The notes beneath the pieces are model-generated. The model ran no database searches, had not been told where the DNA came from, and was given only the letters and a program-made list of their open reading frames with translations. Positions 1 through 6,083 of a stretch of 11,069 bases of DNA are shown one piece after another. The position numbers and the translations under genes were made by a program. Position 1 is the first letter of the stretch. Each line of letters begins with the position of its first letter. This DNA comes from Clostridia bacterium (GTDB lineage: Bacteria; Bacillota_A; Clostridia; Oscillospirales; CAG-272): positions 1-11,069 of the forward strand of contig JAGDAM010000237.1 in assembly GCA_017959485.1 (NCBI GenBank). The letters are read 5' to 3'.

Positions 1-1
1 C

Positions 2-163
2 GTCGCGTCGCGTTCCGAAGCCAGACGCGCCGTCGAACAGGGCGGAGTCACCGCCGACGGCGAAAAGATGACCGACACCCGCGCCGCCTTTACGGGAGAC
101 GCGCTCCGCGCCGGGGTCGTCCTGAGACGCGGAAAGAAAGCTTACAAAAAGATAACGCTTTAA
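2..163 (+). CDS. tyrS: Tyrosyl-tRNA synthetase, C-terminal fragment (S4 RNA-binding domain)
   Basis: Partial gene cut by the left edge; the last 53 codons are present and end in TAA at 161-163. The peptide begins VASRSEARRAVEQGGVTADG and ends with LRRGKKAYKKITL. The SxxEARRxxxQGGV start, the following xNGEK-like turn (ADGEK), and the terminal RRGKKxY are the hallmarks of the S4-like domain that closes bacterial TyrRS and grips the tRNA. The full enzyme charges tRNA-Tyr with tyrosine in the cytoplasm; its catalytic domain lies outside the window. The gene converges on the leftward operon and is followed after 25 bases by a hairpin that probably ends both transcripts. The S4 assignment is firm; TyrRS rather than another S4 protein is judged from the RRGKKxY ending at the extreme C-terminus. 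Confidence 0.85.
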   Translation, partial: VASRSEARRAVEQGGVTADGEKMTDTRAAFTGDALRAGVVLRRGKKAYKKITL

Positions 164-188
164 CCGCATTGCCCTCATTAAAATTCGC

Positions 189-220
189 CGCCCGTCCGGG
201 CCAAACGGTCCGGACGGGCG
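189..220. terminator. Likely bidirectional terminator between convergent genes
   Basis: Arms 189-202 and 207-220 pair over 14 positions (one G-U) around an AAAC loop. The hairpin lies between the tyrS stop (163) and the stop of the leftward binding-protein gene (253). The rightward flank is only weakly T-rich (GATGTTTAAATT); the leftward flank reads GCGAATTTTAA. The position between two converging stops supports a shared terminator, though neither U-tract is strong. Confidence 0.7.
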
Positions 221-252
221 GATGTTTAAATTGGGCAACGCAGCGAAAAGGA

Positions 253-1788
253 TCAGTCTTTCAGCTTCCCGTAGGCGTCGTTGAAATCGTTAAGTTTCTT
301 TCCGAGTCCGCGCACCGCGTTGGCGACGAGAGAAGACGGAGAGGAGGCCGAGTTGGATCCCATGGTGCGAAGCTGACCGAGGAAGGCGAAGCTCGCGCTG
401 TAGATGAAGCACCCCTCAATCTTTATGCTGTCGTAGATCATATCCAGCATAGTCTTCGACTCGGGATTCTGCAGGTATCTGTAGGAAAGCGCGCTGTCGT
501 AGTACGCCGGGAAAACGCTCTGATAGCTGCGGCAGGCGATTGTCTCCATAACCGCTCCGAGCATGTCGCGGTTCTCTTCGGGCGAGTTCGAAACGATGGC
601 GAGCACCGACATCTGATCCTGAACGTGAGTCCGGTAGTCCTCCTGATCGTCGTCGTACTTCGGGATGGGTACGATACCGTACTCGCCCTGGTATCCGCTC
701 GAGGTGAGCACGCTCTCGATACCGTAGATCATCGCGGTAGTCATCGCGCAGTGCCCTTCCGCGAACATCGTCAGAGCGGTAGTCGAATACGCTCCGTCCA
801 CGTCTCCACCGCCGGAGCCCTTGTTCCAGGTGTCGGAATTGTTGATGATCAGTTCGCGGATCTTCCCGAGGATTCCGACCATCCTGTCGTTGTCGACCCG
901 GATGTCGAAAAGACCCGTCGACTTGTCGACCTGAAGGATAGGCAGATTCCATCCGACCCAGTAGGGGTCGATCGAGGTGTTGGTCCCGCTGACAAATCCG
1001 TAAAAGTCCCCGGCGTCCCGACGCTGGTCGCCGTTGGTATCGTCGTAGGTCCCCTTGATTATCTCCAGCTGGCGCCCTACCGTCCACTCCTTGTTGAGGG
1101 CTAGCGTGTAAAGATCAGGAAGATTGCGCGACCGGAGCTCGCTCTTGCTGTAGAGGGTAATATACATGTTCCGGATCATCGAAACCGAGAAGGCGCCCGA
1201 CGCGATGTACTGCCGCTTTCCGTTCGACATGATCTCGTTGAAGCCCTGGGTCCAGTAATGCTTGTCCAGATTGAGATTGTCCACTCCGAGAAGGTTGACG
1301 AAATCCCCTTCAAGGCAGTACGAGGTGTGCGTATAGCTGGGCAGCGACACGATGTCGTAGTAGTATGAGCCGGTCTTGACGCTTGTGCGCACGCTGTTTC
1401 CGACGGCATAAACGTCGGTGGATGAGGCGACGTCAATGGCGAGTTTTACGCCGAGTTCCGACTCTATCTTCGCGTTGCGCTCGTAAACGGCGTCGTTCAC
1501 GAGCTGTCCGTTTATGTCGTCGGCCTTGAACTCGTCGGCGGCAAAGCTCTGGCCGAGGACAAGAAATCTGACCGTTTCCCCGCCGTAGTTCAGCGTCGGC
1601 AGATCATACGACCAGTCCGGATCCTCGGTAATCACCTCGGAAGTCGCTTCTTCGGTATCCGGAACCGTCGCGACCGGAAGGGTGGTGTCGTCTCCGCCTT
1701 CTCCGCCCTGTGAGGCACAGGAAGCGGTCGCGAGTATCGCGGAGGCCGAAAGAATAAGCGCGAGAGCAAGACAAAGAATTCTTTTCAT
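253..1788 (-). CDS. Extracellular solute-binding lipoprotein (ABC-type, family 1-like), orphan
   Basis: A 511-residue secreted binding protein. Residues 1-23 form a signal peptide (MKR, then a hydrophobic stretch) ending in a lipobox-like TASC with Cys24, so it should be lipid-anchored on the outer face of the membrane. A Gly/Asp/Thr/Glu-rich linker (25-60) precedes the periplasmic-binding-protein fold. Residues 250-261 (DTNGDQRRDAGD) form an EF-hand-like Ca-binding loop, followed by FYGF, a feature seen in many sugar-binding proteins of Clostridia. Such proteins normally hand oligosaccharides to an ABC permease, but no permease or ATPase gene is in the operon. The start overlaps the upstream stop as ATGA and is preceded by AGAGGA nine bases away. 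It is the last gene before the terminator. The family is confident; the ligand is unknown, with a glycan or cell-wall sugar suggested only by murQ upstream. Confidence 0.85.
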   Translation of the reverse strand: MKRILCLALALILSASAILATASCASQGGEGGDDTTLPVATVPDTEEATSEVITEDPDWSYDLPTLNYGGETVRFLVLGQSFAADEFKADDINGQLVNDAVYERNAKIESELGVKLAIDVASSTDVYAVGNSVRTSVKTGSYYYDIVSLPSYTHTSYCLEGDFVNLLGVDNLNLDKHYWTQGFNEIMSNGKRQYIASGAFSVSMIRNMYITLYSKSELRSRNLPDLYTLALNKEWTVGRQLEIIKGTYDDTNGDQRRDAGDFYGFVSGTNTSIDPYWVGWNLPILQVDKSTGLFDIRVDNDRMVGILGKIRELIINNSDTWNKGSGGGDVDGAYSTTALTMFAEGHCAMTTAMIYGIESVLTSSGYQGEYGIVPIPKYDDDQEDYRTHVQDQMSVLAIVSNSPEENRDMLGAVMETIACRSYQSVFPAYYDSALSYRYLQNPESKTMLDMIYDSIKIEGCFIYSASFAFLGQLRTMGSNSASSPSSLVANAVRGLGKKLNDFNDAYGKLKD

Positions 1789-2249
1789 TCGGCAGTTTCC
1801 TCTTTTTTCTCTTTATTTCGGTTGATAAGCCTGTTTATTTCGAATCCGTACGCCTCTATAACCGGAAGCGCCGGCTGAAGAAGTATGAAGATATATCCGG
1901 GGATCTTCCATCCCGCAAACGCGGCGAGCGCCAGCCCGGCCGACGCCGCGAGCAGAACCGCGGCGGCGATATCCGCCGAGTAATGCAGGGCTCGCGTCGC
2001 GAACCTGTTAATCAGCAGGCAGGGGAGCGCAAGCAGCGCCGCGGCGGCCGCCGCGGCGAGCGACGCGGCGGCGAGGAAGACTCCGAGAGCGGTGCCTCCC
2101 GCCCCGTCGTCCCTGTAAAGCATGACGGCGAGAAGGACGGCTCCGGCAAAAGCGCATATCGCCTGGAGCAGGACGAACAGGATCTGCACGGCCTTCGCGG
2201 CGGTCAGCGCCGCCCTTCCGGCGCGAGAGTTCGGTTTGCGCCCGCTCAT
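1785..2249 (-). CDS. Small four-helix membrane protein of unknown function
   Basis: A 154-residue protein, very rich in Ala and Leu, not recognised as any named family. Four likely membrane segments: about 17-45, 52-81 (with a run of seven alanines), 92-112 and 116-134. The N-terminus (MSGRKPNSRAGR) is basic and the C-terminal tail after residue 138 is highly charged (NRNKEKKEETAE), so both ends are probably cytoplasmic. A longer open frame continues upstream to 2831, but that part is Arg-rich shadow sequence antisense to murQ's reading frame. The ATG at 2247-2249 is preferred because it overlaps the murQ stop as ATGA and has GGAG just upstream. Its stop also overlaps the next start as ATGA. 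Translational coupling on both sides implies it is made together with MurQ and the binding protein; a role in transport or envelope salvage is only a guess. Confidence 0.75.
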   Translation of the reverse strand: MSGRKPNSRAGRAALTAAKAVQILFVLLQAICAFAGAVLLAVMLYRDDGAGGTALGVFLAAASLAAAAAAALLALPCLLINRFATRALHYSADIAAAVLLAASAGLALAAFAGWKIPGYIFILLQPALPVIEAYGFEINRLINRNKEKKEETAE

Positions 2250-3085
2250 ATCGCTCCGGAGCGCAGGGCTTCGGCGGCCTCGCGGACGTTTCCGTGTTTT
2301 GCGAGCGCCTCGCGCGCGGCCGCTTCGTCGCAGCCGGCGAGCGTCATAATCAGCCGCGTCGCCCGTTCGATCAGTTTCTCGTTCGACGGGACGACGTTGA
2401 CCATCAGGTTGCTCATCACCCTGCCGGTCTTTATCATCGCGCAGGTTGAGAAAATATTGAGAATCAGTTTGGTGGCGGTACCGGCCTTGAGACGTGTCGA
2501 TCCGGCGATTACTTCGGGTCCGGTATACGCGGTAACGCAGACGTCGCAGACCCCCGGCTCCCCCATCGGCGATCCGGGATTGCAGTTGACTCCTATCACG
2601 GCCGCGCCGAGCTTTTTCGCCCTGTCGAGTGCGCCGAGCACGAAGGGAGCCCTGCCCGACGCGGATATTCCGACCACGGCGTCGGCGGACGTTATTCCGT
2701 CGGCGTCGACAGCCGCGGCGCCTCCCTCGAAGCTGTCCTCGGCGCCTTCGACCGATCTGAACATCGCGCCGTTCCCGCCTGCGATTATTCCGCGTACGAG
2801 ATCGGGAGCGACCCCGAAAGTCGGAGGGCACTCGGCGGCGTCGATGACTCCGAGCCGTCCGGAGGTCCCTGCGCCGACGTAGACGAGGCAGCCGCCGGCG
2901 GACATGCGTTCCGCGATGATATCGACCGCCGCGGCAATGCTTTCCGCGGCCGCGTCCATTGCGTCGTCGACCGCCCGGTTTTCGCTGTTGATCAGTTTAA
3001 CCGCCTCAAGCGTCGTCAGCCGGTCGATGCCGACCGTCCGCGGGTTTCTTTTTTCGGTGAGTATCGAGTCGTAGCTGTCTCTCAT
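2246..3085 (-). CDS. murQ: N-acetylmuramic acid 6-phosphate etherase
   Basis: MurQ cleaves the D-lactyl ether of MurNAc-6-P, giving GlcNAc-6-P and D-lactate, a cytoplasmic step of peptidoglycan recycling or MurNAc use. The 279-residue length is a little short of the usual ~300. The SIS sugar-phosphate-isomerase fold is clear: YVGAGTSGRLGVIDAAECPP at 69-88, the phosphate-binding SASGRAP (about 140), and the RLKAGTATKLILN helix. Glu85 and Glu116 match, by a constant offset of two, the catalytic Glu83 and Glu114 described for E. coli MurQ. The start has GGAGGGG three to four bases upstream and overlaps the preceding stop (ATGA). Usual partners (MurP PTS, MurR, NagZ, amidase, AnmK or MurK kinase) are absent from the window, so the source of MurNAc-6-P must lie elsewhere. 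The C-terminus has a short helical UBA-like tail (CDEAAAREALAKHGNVREAA) typical of the family. Confidence 0.95.
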   Translation of the reverse strand: MRDSYDSILTEKRNPRTVGIDRLTTLEAVKLINSENRAVDDAMDAAAESIAAAVDIIAERMSAGGCLVYVGAGTSGRLGVIDAAECPPTFGVAPDLVRGIIAGGNGAMFRSVEGAEDSFEGGAAAVDADGITSADAVVGISASGRAPFVLGALDRAKKLGAAVIGVNCNPGSPMGEPGVCDVCVTAYTGPEVIAGSTRLKAGTATKLILNIFSTCAMIKTGRVMSNLMVNVVPSNEKLIERATRLIMTLAGCDEAAAREALAKHGNVREAAEALRSGAI

Positions 3086-3894
3086 TTCCCCTCCGGAAGA
3101 ATCTTCTGGAAGATCACCGTGTTCCCGGCCGCCTTTTCGGCTTCGTAGTCGGCGCGGGTTTCAACCGTCCAGACAAAGAGGGGACTGTGAAAGAGCTTCG
3201 CGCAAATCAGCGAGGGCAGCCGCTTTTCCGCCTTAAGACTGCAGGCGATGAAGTCGGGCTTGGAAAGAAAGTTGAACATCATGGAAGAGCATCCGATCGC
3301 TCCGAAAAAGCCGCTCTTCCGGAGCTGCCCGAAGGTGCCCGTCAGCTGTCCGCGCAGAAATCTCGGGCGGTTTTTTCTGAACCAGTCCAAAAGAAAGGGA
3401 TTAAAGGATTCAACGGCAAAGTATCCGTCGTATCCGTCGAGTATCTTCGCGACCTTCTCGCAGAGAGCGACGTCGCTTCCCTTGAGTTCGATGAGGAGAG
3501 GAGTCTTTTTCCCGACGCAGGCGAGAAGATCTTCAAAGGTCGGGATCCTGTCGTAGGTGCCGTGCAAATCGACCCAGCTCAGTTCGGAAGCGGTCAGCTC
3601 GTCGACCCTTTCCGGCCTGCCGCACATTCTTTCAAGCGTATCGTCGTGAAAAACGACTATCTCTCCGTCAGACGTCAGCCGGAGATCGAATTCGATCCCG
3701 AATCCGTACCTCTCGGCGGCTCTGAAAGCGGACAGAGTGTTCTCGACCGCCTCGTCTCTGCCCCAGAGTCCCCGGTGAGCGAGATCGGTCTTCATCGGTT
3801 CGATGGAGGTTTTGGGCTCGGGACGGGGGCGGACGGCCAGCAGGTAGAGACCCGCGAGCAGTAAAATGATTATACCGGCGATTGCAAAAGGCAT
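3082..3894 (-). CDS. Glycerophosphodiester phosphodiesterase family protein, membrane-anchored
   Basis: GDPD enzymes hydrolyse glycerophosphodiesters to glycerol-3-phosphate and an alcohol; related GlpQ enzymes can also attack glycerophosphate teichoic acids. This 270-residue protein has one N-terminal hydrophobic helix (3-21) and then the TIM-barrel domain. The expected active-site set is visible: His40-Arg41-Gly42, Asn52-Thr53, Glu68-x-Asp70 (metal), His83-Asp84, and Glu136 in LIELK, with Trp242-Thr243 near the end. It therefore looks catalytically intact. Basic residues right after the helix (VRPRPEPK) and an uncharged N-terminus leave the topology unclear; a cytoplasm-facing domain is as possible as an external one. 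The ATG at 3892-3894 follows GAGAGG by seven bases, 11 bases after the permease stop, and the TGA overlaps the murQ start. The substrate in vivo is not shown. Confidence 0.9.
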   Translation of the reverse strand: MPFAIAGIIILLLAGLYLLAVRPRPEPKTSIEPMKTDLAHRGLWGRDEAVENTLSAFRAAERYGFGIEFDLRLTSDGEIVVFHDDTLERMCGRPERVDELTASELSWVDLHGTYDRIPTFEDLLACVGKKTPLLIELKGSDVALCEKVAKILDGYDGYFAVESFNPFLLDWFRKNRPRFLRGQLTGTFGQLRKSGFFGAIGCSSMMFNFLSKPDFIACSLKAEKRLPSLICAKLFHSPLFVWTVETRADYEAEKAAGNTVIFQKILPEGK

Positions 3895-3905
3895 GTGAAA
3901 ACCTC

Positions 3906-5720
3906 TCAGTCGTCGGCCGCGGCAAGCGCTTCAAGCTTGTCGGCGGGCGGAAGCGGCTTTGAATCGCCGTGTCTGACGAAGAGCATCGTCACGAAAGCGA
4001 GGATAACGAAAGCGGTGGCATACGGGAAGAGCACCGTCATGCCGAATTTATCCATAAGAAGTCCCGAGAACATCGGAGTCACCACCTGAGCGGCCATGCT
4101 CGCGGCGTAGTAGAATCCGGTGTATTTGCCCACGTTGCTGTTCTTTGACAGTTCAACGACCATCGGGAAGGAATTCACGTTTATCGTCGCCCATCCGATA
4201 CCGGCAAGCGCGAACATGAGATTCATAACGAGTGAACTTGAACCGACCCGCATAAAGCTCGCGATGAAGAAGGATACCGCGAGCATGGCGACTCCGGCCA
4301 GGATTGTCTTCTTGCGTCCTATCTTCGAGGCGACGAGGCCGACCGGGAGGTAGGAGACGAGCGCCGCGGCGTTGGCGACGAGCAGCGTCGTGCTGTAGTC
4401 GAGGTCGAGCACGTTCGTGGCGTAGACCGAGTATTTGGAGGTTACCGCGTTGTATCCCATGAACCAGAGCGCGACCGACGCGAGGATGAAGAGCAGCGAA
4501 ACGAGCTCTCCCTTCGACAGCTTCCCTCCGGAGGTTTCGACGTCTCCGCCTGCCGCGGCGTCATTCTCGTCAAGCAGATACTGCGCGGACGCCGCCTCGG
4601 ACGACCATTTCGTCTCCTTGACGAAGGTCATGAAAACCGCGAGCGCGAATCCCATAACGAGAGCCACGACGCCGAAGAAGAGCACGTACGGACGGAAGGT
4701 GTTGATTATAGCTCCGTTGTTGAATGCAAAGCCCATTCCGAGGACCAGAACGACCACGCCTCCGAGCGTTCCCATCAGATTGATTACCGCGTTGGCCTTG
4801 GACCTCAGCGGCTTGACGGTAACGTCGGGCATGAGCGCGACCGCGGGCGAGCGGAAGGTCGACATGGCTATCAGCAGAACGAGGAGCGTGACCACGAAGA
4901 GGATAAGATAGAGCGAATTATCTTTCGTCATCATATTGACGTACTGCTGCCGCGCAGGCGCGACGTAGTTTGTGTATACCGAGTTCGTCACCTTTTTGAA
5001 GGCGGGAAGGATAGTCGAGTCGTCTCCGTTGAAGACGGCGGCAAGATCGACCGTCGACATGTTCACCGATTCGCTCTGCTGGACCTTAAGTTCGGCGATT
5101 TCGCGGTCCTGAAGCGTGTCGCGCGAACGGACGAAGAACTTCGTGCCGTCGTAGGTAACGATAATCGTCTTGTAACGCTGATCGGTAATCGACTGCTCGG
5201 TTCCGTCGGCGTACTTAACCGAAATGACGTGAGTCCTGAATCTGGTCTCCCAAATCTGAGATTTAATTCCGATAAACTGTTCGCGAGTCCCGAAGTCTTT
5301 TGAGACGACGAAGGTCTTTCCTTCCGGAGTCGTAAGCTCCTCCGAGCCGACCTTGTCGTAAACGATGCCGAGAGCCGCCTCGTCGTCGATCACGGCGGCG
5401 TCCTTAATGACTCCGAGCTGACCGTAGTCGACTGCGGACAGAAGCATCAGGGCGGCGATCGCGACGATCGTCCCGTAGAATATGAAGGGCTTTCTCTTGC
5501 CCCATCTGTGTTTGCTTCTGTCGGAAATGCCTCCGAACAGCGGAAGCATAAAGAGAGCGAGAATATTGTCAAGCGCCATAATTACTCCCGACCAGGTCTG
5601 GGACATTCCGAACCTGTCGGTGAGAATCTTGGGCACGATCGTGTCGTAGGCCTGCCAGAAGGTGCAGATAAGGAAGAAAGCAAAGCCGACGAGAATCGTT
5701 TTTCTGTAATTCAGTTTCAC
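3906..5720 (-). CDS. MFS permease of the GPH/SLC45 sugar-transporter type with a large extracytoplasmic insertion
   Basis: A 604-residue transporter, first gene of the operon. TM1 is about 8-25, TM2 45-64, TM3 80-97. The cytoplasmic TM2-TM3 loop carries GGISDRSKHRWGKRKP (63-78), the MFS motif A in the form seen in glycoside and sucrose-type carriers. TM4 (270-288) is followed by a loop with SPAVALMPDVTV and RSKANA, as in SLC45-like sugar carriers; the second half has VASKIGRKKT (463-472) as motif A repeat. Residues about 98-268 form an extra hydrophilic domain between TM3 and TM4, so facing outside. A likely proton-coupled sugar carrier; the substrate is unknown. Start: GTG at 5718-5720, with GGGGTGA six bases upstream and the N-terminus KLNYRKTILVGFAFF entering TM1. 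An open frame back to 5792 would begin upstream of the promoter's start point, so it is rejected. Confidence 0.85.
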   Translation of the reverse strand: MKLNYRKTILVGFAFFLICTFWQAYDTIVPKILTDRFGMSQTWSGVIMALDNILALFMLPLFGGISDRSKHRWGKRKPFIFYGTIVAIAALMLLSAVDYGQLGVIKDAAVIDDEAALGIVYDKVGSEELTTPEGKTFVVSKDFGTREQFIGIKSQIWETRFRTHVISVKYADGTEQSITDQRYKTIIVTYDGTKFFVRSRDTLQDREIAELKVQQSESVNMSTVDLAAVFNGDDSTILPAFKKVTNSVYTNYVAPARQQYVNMMTKDNSLYLILFVVTLLVLLIAMSTFRSPAVALMPDVTVKPLRSKANAVINLMGTLGGVVVLVLGMGFAFNNGAIINTFRPYVLFFGVVALVMGFALAVFMTFVKETKWSSEAASAQYLLDENDAAAGGDVETSGGKLSKGELVSLLFILASVALWFMGYNAVTSKYSVYATNVLDLDYSTTLLVANAAALVSYLPVGLVASKIGRKKTILAGVAMLAVSFFIASFMRVGSSSLVMNLMFALAGIGWATINVNSFPMVVELSKNSNVGKYTGFYYAASMAAQVVTPMFSGLLMDKFGMTVLFPYATAFVILAFVTMLFVRHGDSKPLPPADKLEALAAADD

Positions 5721-5751
5721 GCGAATCACCCCGCTTGTTTGATATATATAA

Positions 5752-5780
5752 ATTATACAATATTGAAGCCCGTATGTAAA
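5752..5780 (-). promoter_or_regulatory. Sigma-A promoter of the leftward murQ operon
   Basis: On the minus strand, -35 TTTACA (5775-5780) is separated by exactly 17 bases from a consensus -10 TATAAT (5752-5757). Transcription would start near 5745, giving a leader of about 25 bases that holds the ribosome binding site of the GTG start at 5720. Confidence 0.85.
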
Positions 5781-5781
5781 G

Positions 5782-5823
5782 AAAAAAAACAAATTTCGGG
5801 GCCCGGATTGCAGGCGGGCTCCG
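5782..5823 (-). terminator. Terminator-like hairpin with T8 upstream of the leftward promoter
   Basis: Arms 5797-5805 and 5815-5823 pair with one imperfect position around a nine-base loop. On the minus strand the hairpin is followed by AAATTTG and a run of eight T (5782-5789). It ends just before the -35 of the murQ operon promoter, so it could stop leftward read-through into that operon, or be a leftover from a lost upstream gene. No minus-strand gene upstream of it is recognised. Confidence 0.4.
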
Positions 5824-5836
5824 ATTGTGATATAAT
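5808..5836 (+). promoter_or_regulatory. Possible extended -10 promoter
   Basis: TGATATAAT at 5828-5836 fits the extended -10 pattern TGnTATAAT. A poor -35 (TTGCAG, 5808-5813) lies 17 bases upstream. A transcript would start near 5843 and run into the GC-rich stretch 5840-5975. What it would express is unclear. Confidence 0.35.
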
Positions 5837-5979
5837 ATCATCCGGAACCCGGCCCGGGTTTGCGCGAGCCGCTGCGCGTTTTTGGAGAATCGGGAACGGA
5901 TCTTTTAAGAATCCTGCCGCTCCTCGGAAACGAACGGACCGAAGCGCTCGCCGCCCGAGTCGCGGAACGGGGATTTTTC
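5837..5979 (+). other. Unassigned GC-rich intergenic stretch, possible small or remnant ORF
   Basis: This stretch lies between the two divergent promoters and is much richer in GC than its flanks. On the plus strand a frame opens with TTG at 5860 and reads LREPLRVFGESGTDLLRILP and onward through LGNERTEALAARVAERGF, with coding-like third positions. The frame then runs through the -35/-10 of the next promoter to 6081, which argues against an intact gene. No good ribosome binding site precedes the TTG and I recognise no family. A weak hairpin (5863-5878) followed by five T is also present. It could be a degraded gene remnant, a small peptide gene, or regulatory DNA. Confidence 0.25.
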
Positions 5980-6008
5980 TTGACACAGTATAAAATATGT
6001 ATTATAAT
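5980..6008 (+). promoter_or_regulatory. Perfect consensus sigma-A promoter of the rightward genes
   Basis: TTGACA (5980-5985), a 17-base AT-rich spacer, and TATAAT (6003-6008) match the sigma-A consensus at all twelve positions. The start point would be near 6015, leaving a leader of about 70 bases before the ATG at 6084. Such a perfect site suggests strong transcription unless a repressor controls it. Confidence 0.9.
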
Positions 6009-6031
6009 AAAGAGCTTGAATTTCCCAAACA

Positions 6032-6046
6032 ATCCGAAAATCGGAT
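6032..6046 (+). promoter_or_regulatory. Perfect inverted repeat in the 5' leader
   Basis: ATCCGA-AAA-TCGGAT is a perfect inverted repeat with six-base arms, about 17 bases downstream of the expected start point. It could fold as a small hairpin at the 5' end of the mRNA or serve as an operator half-site pair. There is no T-run after it, so it is not a terminator. Confidence 0.4.
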
Positions 6047-6083
6047 ACAAACCTAAACAACCAGAAAGGCTTACTGATTAATA

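Noticed and set aside
169..1104. 311-codon plus-strand open frame
   Set aside because: Antisense to the solute-binding protein gene, which has a signal peptide, lipobox and good ribosome site; the antisense product is low-complexity, rich in Val/Arg/Asp with no domain.
2250..2831. Upstream extension of the four-helix protein to 2831
   Set aside because: This part lies within murQ in another frame and is extremely Arg-rich; the ATG at 2249 with ATGA coupling is far better.
1983..2882. 299-codon plus-strand open frame
   Set aside because: Antisense to murQ and the four-helix protein; Arg/Ser/Pro-rich product typical of a shadow frame in GC-rich DNA.
5721..5792. N-terminal extension of the permease (MFFFFTYGLQ...)
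   Set aside because: It would start upstream of the expected transcription start (~5745) and includes the -10 and -35 boxes; the GTG at 5720 has a good ribosome binding site.
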